Shown: positions 8,398-17,088 of the stretch, piece after piece
Numbering within the stretch: the first letter of the stretch is position 1
Layout of the letters: every line of letters starts with the position of its first letter
Assembly (NCBI RefSeq): GCF_030733205.1
Contig: NZ_JASHJL010000019.1
Coordinates: 31,456 to 95,455, forward strand
DNA: 64,000 nucleotides
Direction of reading: 5' to 3'
Source: Mameliella sp. MMSF_3455
GTDB taxonomy: Bacteria; Pseudomonadota; Alphaproteobacteria; Rhodobacterales; Rhodobacteraceae
Notes under the pieces: model-generated
What the model saw: the letters and a program-made list of their open reading frames with translations, nothing else
What the model was told of the DNA's origin: nothing
Database searches by the model: none
Made by a program: the position numbers and the translations under genes

Positions 8398-9681
8398 ATG
8401 ACCGTAGTCGCGCCTGGGTCCGACCAGTTGCTGCAGCGCATGATGACGCTGCACCCCAAGATCATCGACCTGACGCTGGACCGGGTCTGGCAGCTGCTGG
8501 AGGCGCTGGGCCATCCGGAGCAGGAACTGCCGCCGGTGATCCACCTTGCGGGCACCAACGGCAAGGGATCGACCCTGGCCATGATCCGCGCCGGGATCGA
8601 GGCGGCGGGGCAGAGCTGCCACGCCTATACCTCGCCGCATTTGGCGCGGTTCCATGAGCGCATCCGCCTGCGCGGAGAGCTGATTTCCGAACAGGCCCTG
8701 ACCGAGGTGCTGGACGAATGCGTGACCGCCAATGGTGGCGCGTCGATCACCTATTTCGAGATCACCACCTGCGCCGCCATCCTGGCGATGAGCCGGGTTC
8801 CGGCGGATTTCGTCCTGCTGGAGACCGGGCTGGGCGGGCGGCTGGATGCCACCAACGTCGTGGCCCGGCCCGCGGCGACGGTGATCACGCCGATCTCGAT
8901 GGACCACGAACAGTTCCTGGGCGACACGCTGGCGCGGATCGCCGGGGAAAAGGCCGGGATCATCAAGCGGGGTGTGCCCTGCGTGGTCGGCCCGCAACCG
9001 GACGAGGCGCTGGAGGTGATCGAGGCGCGGGCCGAGGCGCTGGGCGCGCCCTTGCTGGCGCAGGGGCAGCACTGGCACGCCTGGGAAGAGCGCGGGCGGC
9101 TGGTGTTCCAGGATGAGAACGGGCTGCTGGACCTGCCGCTGCCGGCGCTGCCGGGCGCCCACCAGATCGAGAACGCGGGCGCGGCGCTGGCGGTCTTGCG
9201 GCACCTGGGCCTGGGAGAGGCCGCATTCGAGGGCGCCATGACCGAGGCGAACTGGCCCGCGCGGATGCAGCGGTTGCGGCAGGGGCCGCTGACCGAGATC
9301 GCGCCCGAGGCGGAACTGTGGCTGGACGGCGGACACAACCCGGCGGCGGGCAAGGCGCTGGCTGCGCATCTGGGCGGTCTGCCCGAACGCCCGACGCACC
9401 TGATCTGCGGCATGCTGAACACCAAGGACGCGCGCGGTTTCCTGGCGCCGCTGGCGGCGGTGGCCGACAGCCTCACCGCAGTGAACATCCCCGGCGAGGC
9501 CAATACGCTGTCGGCCGAGGACACCGCCCGCATGGCCGAGGAGTCCGGCCATCGGGCCCAGATGGCCGAAGACGTGGCTGCGGCCCTGCGCGCCATCGTG
9601 GCCGAGACGCCCGGCGCACGGGTGCTGATCTGCGGATCGTTGTACCTGGCGGGCTCCGTGCTGCGCGAGGGGATGAGCTGA
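8398..9681 (+). CDS. folC: Bifunctional folylpolyglutamate synthase/dihydrofolate synthase
   Basis: A 427-residue Mur-ligase family enzyme. The P-loop HLAGTNGKGST lies near residue 50, the metal-binding region is ETGLGGRLDATN, and the C-terminal ligase domain includes WLDGGHNPAAGKAL. It adds glutamate to dihydropteroate and to folates in the cytoplasm. It directly follows accD. The start at 8398 gives a short N-terminal tail before the usual LHPKIIDLTLDR segment; a later ATG at 8440 is possible. Confidence 0.95.
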   Translation: MTVVAPGSDQLLQRMMTLHPKIIDLTLDRVWQLLEALGHPEQELPPVIHLAGTNGKGSTLAMIRAGIEAAGQSCHAYTSPHLARFHERIRLRGELISEQALTEVLDECVTANGGASITYFEITTCAAILAMSRVPADFVLLETGLGGRLDATNVVARPAATVITPISMDHEQFLGDTLARIAGEKAGIIKRGVPCVVGPQPDEALEVIEARAEALGAPLLAQGQHWHAWEERGRLVFQDENGLLDLPLPALPGAHQIENAGAALAVLRHLGLGEAAFEGAMTEANWPARMQRLRQGPLTEIAPEAELWLDGGHNPAAGKALAAHLGGLPERPTHLICGMLNTKDARGFLAPLAAVADSLTAVNIPGEANTLSAEDTARMAEESGHRAQMAEDVAAALRAIVAETPGARVLICGSLYLAGSVLREGMS

Positions 9682-9755
9682 CGCCGGGCCCATGGCGTCC
9701 GCGTACAGGCCGAATCAGCCTTTTGATTTGGCTTGAGTTCCCCAGAAACTTGTAG

Positions 9756-9803
9756 GCCGCGAATCACTTTGTCTTGACTGATTCGCGGCGCTTTGCCTAT
9801 ATT
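9756..9803 (+). promoter_or_regulatory. Sigma70-type promoter with an 11-bp inverted repeat containing two GANTC sites
   Basis: A perfect inverted repeat, GCCGCGAATCA (9756-9766) and TGATTCGCGGC (9779-9789), surrounds a 12-base spacer. A -35-like TTGACT (9774-9779) and a -10-like TATATT (9798-9803) are 18 bases apart and point at the LysM gene. Each arm contains GANTC, the CcrM methylation target of alphaproteobacteria. The promoter is read directly; methylation control is inference. Confidence 0.55.
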
Positions 9804-9871
9804 TGGACAAGCTGCCGCGCCGAAACACACGGGGATGACGTGTTTCGCCGCATCTTGGGGGACAACTGAAA

Positions 9872-10261
9872 ATGCTGCACAAAATGCGCTGCGCATTCGC
9901 AGTCGGACTCTGTCTGCTTGCCGCGCCGACCCTCGCCCGGTCGGTCGAGGTGACACAGGCCCCGACCCCGCAACCGCAGACCGCCAACCCGGCGTTGGCG
10001 ATCACAGCGGCGCTCAGGGCCTCGCAGGGGGCAGCGGGCAAGGCCCCGGGGGTGGGTGCCGGCCCGGACGCACTGCGGACACGTCCCCGGGCCCGGGCAG
10101 AGGTCCATACGGTCCGGCAGGGCGACAGCCTGACCGCGATTTCCTACCGCTCTTACGGCGACACGATGCAATACATGGTGATCTACGACGCCAACCGCGA
10201 CAAGATCTCCGCTCCAGACAGGATCCGGGTGGGACAGGAGCTGACCATCCCGGTTTTGTGA
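9872..10261 (+). CDS. LysM domain exported protein
   Basis: A 129-residue protein with a signal peptide (MLHKMRCAFAVGLCLLAAPTLA), a proline/alanine-rich linker, and a C-terminal LysM domain from about residue 85 (VHTVRQGDSLTAIS to RIRVGQELTIPVL). LysM domains bind N-acetylglucosamine in peptidoglycan, so the protein probably sits in the periplasm on the cell wall. It has no catalytic domain. It has its own promoter at 9756-9803 and is followed by a clear terminator at 10298, so it is a single-gene unit. Confidence 0.85.
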   Translation: MLHKMRCAFAVGLCLLAAPTLARSVEVTQAPTPQPQTANPALAITAALRASQGAAGKAPGVGAGPDALRTRPRARAEVHTVRQGDSLTAISYRSYGDTMQYMVIYDANRDKISAPDRIRVGQELTIPVL

Positions 10262-10297
10262 CCAAGAAGACTACAGGCAAGCAACGAGCATAAAACT

Positions 10298-10327
10298 GGG
10301 GCCGGTTCTACCGGCCCCCTTTTTTTG
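10298..10327 (+). terminator. Rho-independent terminator after the LysM gene
   Basis: GGGGCCGG (10298-10305), loop TTCTA, then CCGGCCCC (10311-10318), followed by CT and a run of T. It lies 36 bases after the LysM stop. The minus-strand side has only a TTTT after the hairpin, so it may weakly terminate zapE as well. Confidence 0.85.
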
Positions 10328-10347
10328 CGCCCGGTGCCGGCCCTGTG

Positions 10348-11403
10348 TCAGGTGGACCACTCGGCGGCCTGCATTTCGCGCAGGCGGCTGGCGGTGCGTT
10401 CGAACTCGAAACTGCCCTCGCCCTCGACATAGAGCATTTCGGGCTGCGCGGCGGCAGAGGCGATCAGCTTGACCCGCGCCTCGTAGAGCGTGTCGATCAG
10501 GGTGACGAAGCGTTTGGCCTCGTTGAAGTTGCGGCGCGAGAGCTGCGGAATGTTCTCGATGATGAGGACGCGCACGCTCTCGGCCAGCTTGAGGTAGTCG
10601 GCGGGGCCCAGCATCCGGCCGCAGAGGTCAAAGAACGACGCCCGCGCGACACCGTTGTGATAGCGCGGCAATTCCACCTCGCGGCCCTTGACGTGCAGGG
10701 TCAGGGGTTCTTCCAGCCCGTGGGTCAGTTCCTCCCACAGGGCGTCGATCTGGCTGCGGGCCTCGGCGTCTGCGGGGGTGAAAAAGACCTTGGCCCCGGC
10801 CAGCCGGTCCTGCCGGTGGTCGCGGTCCGAGGCCAGTTCGCGCACCACCATCCGCTCCTTGAGGAAGTCGATGAAGGGCAGGAACAACTGCCGGTTCAGA
10901 CCGTCCTTGTAGAGATCGTCGGGCAGCCGGTTCGAGGTGGTGACAACGGTGGTTCCGCCGTCGAACAGCGCCTCGAAGAGGCGGCCCACGATCATCGCGT
11001 CGGCGATGTCGGTGATCTGCATCTCGTCGAAGGCCAGCACGCGCACCGTGTCGCTGATGTCCTTGGCGACGGGTTTGATCGGGTCCTCGGCACCCTGGCT
11101 GCGCAGCTTGTGGATCGCGGCCTGGACCTCTTGCATGAAGGCGTGGAAATGCACCCGGCGCGCGGGCACGTCCAGCGTGTCGACAAAGAGGTCCATCAGC
11201 ATGGATTTGCCCCGGCCGACGCCGCCCCAGAGGTACAGGCCCTGCGGCGCCTCGATGGTCTTGCGGAAAAAGCCGCGCTTGACCGGCTGTGCCAGGTCGG
11301 TGCGCAGCCGTTCCAGTTCGGGCAGGACGGCGGTCTGCGCCTCGTCCGGCTTGATCTTTCCCGATGCGACACGGGATTGGTAGACTTCTGTGACAGTGGC
11401 CAT
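10348..11403 (-). CDS. zapE: Cell division protein ZapE (AFG1-like ATPase)
   Basis: The 351-residue product is an AFG1/ZapE family P-loop ATPase. Walker A is GGVGRGKSMLMDLF near residue 60 and the Walker B region is LAFDEMQITD, followed by the arginine-containing sensor TTSNRLPDDLY. In E. coli ZapE acts on FtsZ during late division; the mitochondrial relative AFG1 helps degrade respiratory complex subunits. The start at 11403 gives the usual MATVTEVYQSRVASG beginning; the frame continues 23 codons further upstream without support. Confidence 0.92.
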   Translation of the reverse strand: MATVTEVYQSRVASGKIKPDEAQTAVLPELERLRTDLAQPVKRGFFRKTIEAPQGLYLWGGVGRGKSMLMDLFVDTLDVPARRVHFHAFMQEVQAAIHKLRSQGAEDPIKPVAKDISDTVRVLAFDEMQITDIADAMIVGRLFEALFDGGTTVVTTSNRLPDDLYKDGLNRQLFLPFIDFLKERMVVRELASDRDHRQDRLAGAKVFFTPADAEARSQIDALWEELTHGLEEPLTLHVKGREVELPRYHNGVARASFFDLCGRMLGPADYLKLAESVRVLIIENIPQLSRRNFNEAKRFVTLIDTLYEARVKLIASAAAQPEMLYVEGEGSFEFERTASRLREMQAAEWST

Positions 11404-11513
11404 GCCCTCGCATAGCCAATGCGCGGGGCCTTGTGTAGAGGCGCCGTGCGGCTTGCGGGGGGACGGCGGCACATGGCAGGGTCGCTTGATGCGGTGACAG
11501 GCGGGGGGCGCGG

Positions 11514-11879
11514 ATGGAGGACGAGGAACGGCTGCAAGAGCTGTGGCTGGACGGGACCGCCGTCACCGACCTGTCGCCGCTGGCGCGGTGCCGGGGGCTG
11601 CGCCAGCTGTCGATCCGGCGCACCGGGGTGACGGACCTGTCGCCGCTGAAGGGGCTGCCGAAGCTGGCGGTGCTGGACCTGCGCCCGATCCTGGGCCTGC
11701 CCGCGCTTTGCGAAGGCGAGGGCGAGGTGGGCATTTCCTTCGAGGACACGCCCGCCGCCCTGCGCGACCGGGCACTGGCGCGGATCGCCGAGACCGAGGA
11801 CTCGGAGGTACGGGCCAGCGACCTTGTCGATCACCTGACCGGGGGCGCGCGCCTGACCGGCTGGCGCGGCGACGCATAA
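11514..11879 (+). CDS. Small leucine-rich repeat protein
   Basis: A 121-residue cytoplasmic protein. Its first 65 residues contain about two and a half internalin-type leucine-rich repeats (LQELWLDGTAVTDLSPLA, LRQLSIRRTGVTDLSPLK, LAVLDLR). The rest is acidic and helical. It has no signal peptide. LRRs bind proteins, but two to three repeats is unusually short for a stable solenoid. It may be a remnant of a larger LRR protein or a small adaptor. It lies between divergent zapE and the MFS gene, 90 bases before the latter's start. Confidence 0.65.
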   Translation: MEDEERLQELWLDGTAVTDLSPLARCRGLRQLSIRRTGVTDLSPLKGLPKLAVLDLRPILGLPALCEGEGEVGISFEDTPAALRDRALARIAETEDSEVRASDLVDHLTGGARLTGWRGDA

Positions 11880-11969
11880 GGAATACTGAACCGAAACATC
11901 ACGCATTCGAGATTGACGCTGGGGGACGAACGGGCGACTTCTCGGCGCCCGTGTTCCGGAGGTTCCATC

Positions 11970-13211
11970 ATGTCGTCCCGTGCCCCGCTTTTTACGCCGG
12001 TCCTGATCGTCGGCTGCATCATCATCCTGGTCAGCTTTGCCGTCCGGGCCAGTTTCGGGGTCTTCCAGATCCCGATTGCCGAGGAATTCGGCTGGGCCCG
12101 GGCCGAGTTCAGCCTGGCCATCGCGATCCAGAACCTGGCCTGGGGCATCGGCCAACCGCTGTTCGGCGCCTTTGCCGAGCGGATGGGCGACCGGGTGGCA
12201 ATCATCCTGGGCGCGGTGATGTATGCCATCGGGCTGGTCCTGTCGGGCCTGTCGAGCGATCCATTTTCGCTGCAGGCGCTGGAGGTTCTGGTGGGCTTCG
12301 GCATCGCGGGCACCGGCTTCGGCGTGATCCTGGCGGTGGTGGGCCGGGCGTCGAGCGATGCGAACAGGTCGATGTCGCTGGCCATTGCCACGGCGGCGGG
12401 CAGCGCGGGCCAGGTGGTGGGCGCGCCGGTGGCCGAGGCGCTGCTGGGGCTGATGTCCTGGCAGATGGTCTTTTTCGTCTTTGCCGGCGTGCTGCTGACG
12501 GTGCTGCTGACGCTGCCTCTGATGCGGGCGCCGGCGGCCTCGAAGACCGAGATCGAGGAGAGCATGGGCGTGATCCTGCGGCGGGCGTTCCGCGATCCCT
12601 CTTTCTCGCTGATCTTCATCGGGTTCTTTTCCTGCGGCTATCAACTGGCCTTCATCACCGCGCATTTCCCGGCGCTGGTGACCGAGATGTGCGGGCCGAT
12701 TGCCGTGGGCAGCACGCTGCATTCTCTGGGGGTGACGACGACCTCGGCCTTGGGGGCCGCCTCGATCGCGCTGATCGGGCTGTTCAACATCGCGGGGACG
12801 CTGACGGCGGGCTGGCTGGGCAATCTCTTTCCGCGCAAGTACCTACTGGCGCTGATCTATACCGCGCGCACGGTCGTGGCCGCCGCCTTCATCCTGATGC
12901 CGATCACCCCGGGCAGCGTGCTGGTCTTTTCCGCCGTGATGGGCTCGCTCTGGCTGGCGACGGTGCCGCTGACCTCCGGCCTCGTCGCGCATCTGTACGG
13001 GCTGCGCTACATGGGCACGCTCTACGGCGTCGTCTTTTTCAGCCACCAGGTCGGCGGCTTCCTTGGAGTCTGGCTGGGGGGACGCCTGTATGACGTGACC
13101 GGGGATTACACGATGGTCTGGTGGATCGGCGTGGGTGTCGGAGCGTTGAGCGCGCTGGTGCATCTGCCGATCCGGGAAAACCGCCCGGCACCTGTGCCCG
13201 CGGTCGCCTGA
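11970..13211 (+). CDS. MFS transporter (oxalate/formate antiporter-like)
   Basis: A 413-residue protein with twelve hydrophobic segments in two halves of six, as in the major facilitator superfamily. The loop GERMGDRVAI-like (AERMGDRVAIILGAV, near residue 75) corresponds to the conserved loop 2-3 motif. The ATG at 11970 has GGAGG upstream; the frame extends a further 19 codons without support. The layout resembles monocarboxylate/oxalate-formate type carriers, but no substrate can be assigned. It is followed by the double-hairpin element at 13213. Confidence 0.85.
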   Translation: MSSRAPLFTPVLIVGCIIILVSFAVRASFGVFQIPIAEEFGWARAEFSLAIAIQNLAWGIGQPLFGAFAERMGDRVAIILGAVMYAIGLVLSGLSSDPFSLQALEVLVGFGIAGTGFGVILAVVGRASSDANRSMSLAIATAAGSAGQVVGAPVAEALLGLMSWQMVFFVFAGVLLTVLLTLPLMRAPAASKTEIEESMGVILRRAFRDPSFSLIFIGFFSCGYQLAFITAHFPALVTEMCGPIAVGSTLHSLGVTTTSALGAASIALIGLFNIAGTLTAGWLGNLFPRKYLLALIYTARTVVAAAFILMPITPGSVLVFSAVMGSLWLATVPLTSGLVAHLYGLRYMGTLYGVVFFSHQVGGFLGVWLGGRLYDVTGDYTMVWWIGVGVGALSALVHLPIRENRPAPVPAVA

Positions 13212-13212
13212 G

Positions 13213-13287
13213 GCAAGGGGGGCGTTGCCCCCCGGCTCTGCGAGCCTCCCCCCAGAGGTATTCGGGGCCCAAAGAAACGCTGGACGT
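13213..13287. repeat. Double-hairpin intergenic element
   Basis: Between the convergent MFS and hydrolase genes lie two tandem perfect hairpins. The first is GGGGGGC (13217-13223)/GCCCCCC (13227-13233) with loop GTT. The second is GGCTC (13234-13238)/GAGCC (13242-13246) with loop TGC. A CTCCCCCCAGAGGTATTCGG-type tail follows. From memory, very similar elements recur at gene ends in roseobacter genomes. Only one copy is seen here, so repetition is not shown by this window. Confidence 0.5.
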
Positions 13288-14202
13288 TCAGAGGTCGAGC
13301 GCGCGGGCGAGTTGATCCGTGTGGGTGTAGGTGAGGCCATGGCCGGCGCCGTCGATGACCTCTTGCCGGGCGGCGGGATTCCAACGGGCCAGGGTGCGCA
13401 GGGCGCCGAGCGGGATCACCTTGTCCTCGCGGCCCCAGACCGCCGTGACGGGGATCCCGGTCCCGGCGATCTTGCGGTGTTCCGCTTCCAGGGGCGCGTG
13501 CAGGATGCCCCGCAGCGAGGACAGCACCGACCACAGGAACCCGCGCCGGTCGAGCTGGGCCAGTTGCAGATCCGTGATCCCCTGGACCGAGGAGGGCAGG
13601 GCGCGTTCTGCCGCGATGCCCGCGCGCAATTGGCCGGGATACATCATGTGAAAGAGCCAGTCACCCAGCACGGGCACGCCGGTGGTGAAACGGGCAATCG
13701 GCCCGAGATCGTGGCCCAAGCCCGCGGGGGCCACGAGGGCCAGCCGGTGCACGCGGTCCGGGTGCGCGGCGGCAAAGCAGGTGACGATGGCGCCGCCCAT
13801 CGAGTAGCCCACAAGGGTCACCGGGCCGTCGATCCCCTCATGCGCCAGCAGGTCGGACAGCTGCCGGGTGAAGAAGGCGCCGGTCTGGCGGCCGGGCGGC
13901 GCATCGGAAAAGCCGCGCCCGTAAAGATCATAGCTGAGCACCCTTGCGCCTGCGGCGGTCAGGTGAGGTATCAGGCCGCGCCAGACGAAGGAGGGGGTGG
14001 TCAACCCGTGGACGCAGACCACAATCGGGGCCTCCTCGGGGCCGGACCACTGGTAATGGGTGCGCCCCTGCGACAGGTCGGCGAATTGCCCGGGAGCGTT
14101 GGTCTGGAGACCGGCGACGTCTTGGCGGCGGGTTTCGCGCCAGGCGGGCAGGGCGGCGGCGCCGAGGGCGGCAAGCGCCAGAGCGCCGCCGGCCAGGGTC
14201 AT
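13288..14202 (-). CDS. Alpha/beta hydrolase, membrane-anchored or exported
   Basis: A 304-residue protein. An N-terminal hydrophobic segment (MTLAGGALALAALGAAALPA) may be an anchor or signal. An alpha/beta hydrolase fold follows with HG (VCVHGLTTP), nucleophile elbow GYSMGG (Ser134), an acid in WGREDKVIP, and the histidine in GAGHGLTYTH. The ATG at 14202 overlaps the stop of the preceding gene (ATGA); a longer frame to 14238 exists but would overlap 40 bases. It is the last gene of the operon that begins with tetR. The substrate is unknown. Confidence 0.82.
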   Translation of the reverse strand: MTLAGGALALAALGAAALPAWRETRRQDVAGLQTNAPGQFADLSQGRTHYQWSGPEEAPIVVCVHGLTTPSFVWRGLIPHLTAAGARVLSYDLYGRGFSDAPPGRQTGAFFTRQLSDLLAHEGIDGPVTLVGYSMGGAIVTCFAAAHPDRVHRLALVAPAGLGHDLGPIARFTTGVPVLGDWLFHMMYPGQLRAGIAAERALPSSVQGITDLQLAQLDRRGFLWSVLSSLRGILHAPLEAEHRKIAGTGIPVTAVWGREDKVIPLGALRTLARWNPAARQEVIDGAGHGLTYTHTDQLARALDL

Positions 14203-15107
14203 GCCGCCTGCCAGGCGTCGAGGATGTAGCGCGCGCACATCAGGTCCAGATGCGCGCCGCCGCCGTTCTTGAACAGGGTGATCTCGTCGTCGCTGCGGCG
14301 CTGGAAAAGGTCCGGCGCATAGTAGTCGGCGACGATGTCATGGCCGGTGATCAGCCCGTTGGTCAGGGGGATCTTGAGCTCTCCGATATGGGCGAGGGTG
14401 GTGTCGTAGCTGTCCACGAAAAGGCGCGCGCGCTTGATCGCCGTGTCGTCGGCCTCGCGCATGTCGGGGCGGTAGGCGCCGATCAGGTCGATGTGCTGGC
14501 CGGGGCGGAACCAGTCGCCTTTCAGAAGGGGATCCGTGCTCATGGTGGCCGAGGTGACAATATCGGCGGCGCCCACCGCCTGTTCGAGATCCTCGGCCCA
14601 GGCGATACCACGCTCTTCGGCGAAGGCGCGGGCCTTGTCGGGTGTGCGGTTCCAGACCGTGAACTCTGCATCCGGGAAACCGGCGGAATAGGCCTGGTGC
14701 AGTGAGGCGCAGACCGTGCCCGCGCCGACGATCAGGATCCTGCGGCTGTCGGGCCGGGCCAGTTTCAGCGCCGCGCAGAGGCTGTCGCCGGCGGTCTTCC
14801 ACTTGGTGACGAGGTGGAAATCCACCACCGCCGCCAGGCTGCCGTCGGTATCGTCGAAGAGGTTGACCGCGCCGCCGATCATCGGCTTGCCCTTGTCCGG
14901 GTTGCCGGGAAAGACCGTGGCCGCCTTGACCGCGATTCCCAGCCCGTCGATCCAGGCCGAACGATTCAGCAGCGTGTCCTTGCCGCGGTAGAGAAAGACA
15001 TCCTCGATCTCGGCCTTGGGGCGCTGGTGGCCCGCGTCAAAGGCCCGCGCGAGGCCAAGCCAGTCGAGGTTCGTCTCGCCCTCGTCGAAGGGGATGATGG
15101 TGGTCAT
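14199..15107 (-). CDS. Ornithine cyclodeaminase/mu-crystallin family protein
   Basis: A 302-residue protein with the OCD/mu-crystallin fold. The Rossmann NAD(P) site ILIVGAGTVCASL lies near residue 145 and the ribose-binding region is TVWNRTPDKA. The N-terminal substrate half includes KAATVFPGN and a segment ending DFHLVTKWKTA. Members include ornithine cyclodeaminase and delta1-pyrroline-2-carboxylate or ketimine reductases. The exact reaction cannot be read here, and reductase activity on a cyclic imine is at least as likely as cyclodeamination. Its start overlaps the HAD gene stop in ATGA. Confidence 0.82.
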   Translation of the reverse strand: MTTIIPFDEGETNLDWLGLARAFDAGHQRPKAEIEDVFLYRGKDTLLNRSAWIDGLGIAVKAATVFPGNPDKGKPMIGGAVNLFDDTDGSLAAVVDFHLVTKWKTAGDSLCAALKLARPDSRRILIVGAGTVCASLHQAYSAGFPDAEFTVWNRTPDKARAFAEERGIAWAEDLEQAVGAADIVTSATMSTDPLLKGDWFRPGQHIDLIGAYRPDMREADDTAIKRARLFVDSYDTTLAHIGELKIPLTNGLITGHDIVADYYAPDLFQRRSDDEITLFKNGGGAHLDLMCARYILDAWQAA

Positions 15108-15724
15108 TGCGCCTCGCTTTCGGTCAGCAGACCTTCGGCGACGAGCCGTTCTGCCCAGCCGTCAGGTCCGGTGAAGTGATGGGTGTGCCAGCCGCGCGCG
15201 GCGGCGGCGGCAATATTGTCGGCGCGGTCGTCGGTGAACAGCAACGCCTGGCCGGGCAAGCCGAGCCGGGTTTCGACCTGTTCGTAGATCTCGGCTTCGG
15301 GTTTGATGACGCCCATGTGGCCGCTGACGAAGGCCTGGTCGAACTCGTTCAGGAAGTCGTAGGCCGGGGTGGCGATTTCCCAGGTGCCGATGCCGAAGTT
15401 GGTCAGCGCATGGACCGGCGTGCCCTTGGCCTTCAGCGCCCGCATCACGCGGACGGAACGGGGGATGGCCGGTTTCGCCATTTCCAGCCAGTCGTCGTGC
15501 CAGAGGCGGATTTCCTCACCCCATTCCGGGGTCTTTTCCGCCCAGTCGTAGACCGTGCCGCGGAAATCGCCGCCGCGGTCGATGACGTCGTTCATGCCGT
15601 GCAGGTCCAGTTGGGCGAACATGGCGCGGCGCCGGTCCTCGCCGATCCGTGCGTCGTAGTAGCGTTCGGGCTGCCATTCGATCAGCACGTTGCCGATGTC
15701 GAAGATCACCGCTTTGATGGTCAT
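15104..15724 (-). CDS. HAD family hydrolase (YihX-like)
   Basis: A 206-residue HAD-IA phosphatase. Motif I is [10 protein letters not shown], with the nucleophile Asp and a Gly in the second motif position as in YihX-type enzymes. Motif II/III features are [11 protein letters not shown] and KPEAEIYEQ, and motif IV is [12 protein letters not shown]. Members hydrolyse small phosphorylated metabolites in the cytoplasm. The start at 15724 overlaps the DUF188 stop in ATGA; the open frame continues upstream but lies within that gene. Confidence 0.88.
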   Translation of the reverse strand: MTIKAVIFDIGNVLIEWQPERYYDARIGEDRRRAMFAQLDLHGMNDVIDRGGDFRGTVYDWAEKTPEWGEEIRLWHDDWLEMAKPAIPRSVRVMRALKAKGTPVHALTNFGIGTWEIATPAYDFLNEFDQAFVSGHMGVIKPEAEIYEQVETRLGLPGQALLFTDDRADNIAAAAARGWHTHHFTGPDGWAERLVAEGLLTESEAQ

Positions 15725-16176
15725 GTCTTTGTCTTCCCTGCCTGCCGGACAGCCCGTTCCAATGCGTCGAGGAAACGGCTGCGGTCGGCCTTTGTAAACC
15801 CCTTGCCCGCCCCCTGCCGAAAGGGATCGGCGGCGCGCAGGTCGCTCATCAGGTCGCGCATCGCCAGTTGTGCCCCGATGTTGGCCTGCGTCAGGGCAGA
15901 GCCGTCCGGGCGCAGGACCTGCGCGCCCGCCTCGACGCATTTGGCCGCCAGCGGGATGTCGTTTGTGATGACCACGTCGCCGGGGCCTGCGCGGTCGGCG
16001 ATCCACTTGTCCGCCTCGTCGGGACCGTCGGGGACGATCTGCAGGCTGACCAGCGGGTTGCGCGAGGGGCGCAGCCCGCCGTTGGCGACCAGAACCTTCG
16101 CCAGCCTGTGCCGGGTGGCGACGGTTTCGGCCTCTGCCTTGACCGGGCAGGCATCGGCGTCGACATATAGCGTCAT
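15721..16176 (-). CDS. YaiI/YqxD family protein (DUF188)
   Basis: A 151-residue protein of the UPF0178/DUF188 family, recognised by the start [14 protein letters not shown], the central [11 protein letters not shown] and the [34 protein letters not shown] ending. The family has a PIN-like fold but no settled function. GGGAG lies upstream of the ATG inside a perfect palindrome (CTCCCGCGCGGGAG, 16183-16196), which could affect translation. It follows fghA in the operon. Confidence 0.9.
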   Translation of the reverse strand: MTLYVDADACPVKAEAETVATRHRLAKVLVANGGLRPSRNPLVSLQIVPDGPDEADKWIADRAGPGDVVITNDIPLAAKCVEAGAQVLRPDGSALTQANIGAQLAMRDLMSDLRAADPFRQGAGKGFTKADRSRFLDALERAVRQAGKTKT

Positions 16177-16224
16177 CGCGCGCTCCCGCGCGGGAGGAGA
16201 TCCCGGCGCGGGGCGGGGACCGGG

Positions 16225-17055
16225 TCACGCATGGAGCGCCTCGGAGTGGAAGGCGACGTGGTCTTCCATGAAACTCGAGACGAAGAAATAGCTGTGGTCA
16301 TAGCCTTTCTGCATCCGGAAGACGCCGTCCTGGCGGCGGGCGGCCATCGCCTCTGCCAGGCATTCGGGTTTCAGCAGGTCAAGGAACTGGTCGTCGCCGC
16401 CCTGGTCGATCAGCACCGGCCCGTCAAAGCCCTTGTCCCGCATCAGCAGGGTGGAATCATGCGGTGCCCAGGTGGTTTCGTCCGCGCCGAGATAGGCGCC
16501 CAGCTGCTTGCGGCCCCAGTCGCTGGCGGAGGGGTTGGTGATCGGCGCAAAGGCCGAGACGCTGGCGAAACGGCCCGGCAGGCCCATCGCAAGGGTCAGC
16601 GCCCCGTGTCCGCCCATCGAGTGCCCGGTGATCGCCTGCCGGCTCATGTCGAGCGCGAAGTTGGCGCCGACGAGGGCCGGCAGTTCCTCTGCCACGTAGT
16701 CCCACATGTTGAAATGCGGCGCCCAGGGCGTCTCTGTCGCGTTGACGTAAAAGCCGGCGCCCTTGCCCAGGTCATAGGCCTCGTCATCGGCCACGTCGTC
16801 GCCGCGCGGCGAGGTGTCGGGAAAGATCAGCGCCAGCCCGTGTTCGGCGGCCCAGCCCTGTGCGCCCGCCTTGACCATTGCATTTTCATGCGTGCAGGTC
16901 AGCCCGGAGAGATACCAGAGCACGGGCACCGGCACATGGGCCGCCTCTTCGGGCAGGAACAGGCCAAAGGTCATGTCGCATTTGCAGGCGTCGGAGGCAT
17001 GCGTGTAAACGCCCTGGGTTCCGCCAAAGCATTTGTTTTCGGATACGGTCTTCAT
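16225..17055 (-). CDS. fghA: S-formylglutathione hydrolase
   Basis: The 276-residue enzyme is an esterase D family serine hydrolase. The nucleophile is Ser146 in GHSMGGHGAL, with Asp in IDQGGDDQF and His in GYDHSYFF. The conserved LSGLTCTHEN loop is present. It splits S-formylglutathione into glutathione and formate, the second step of glutathione-dependent formaldehyde detoxification. The usual partner alcohol dehydrogenase is not in this window. It lies 33 bases downstream of tetR, so it is probably under that repressor's control. Confidence 0.93.
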   Translation of the reverse strand: MKTVSENKCFGGTQGVYTHASDACKCDMTFGLFLPEEAAHVPVPVLWYLSGLTCTHENAMVKAGAQGWAAEHGLALIFPDTSPRGDDVADDEAYDLGKGAGFYVNATETPWAPHFNMWDYVAEELPALVGANFALDMSRQAITGHSMGGHGALTLAMGLPGRFASVSAFAPITNPSASDWGRKQLGAYLGADETTWAPHDSTLLMRDKGFDGPVLIDQGGDDQFLDLLKPECLAEAMAARRQDGVFRMQKGYDHSYFFVSSFMEDHVAFHSEALHA

Positions 17056-17088
17056 CGTGTCTCCCAGCGCGCCCGCCGGGGGCGCTTG

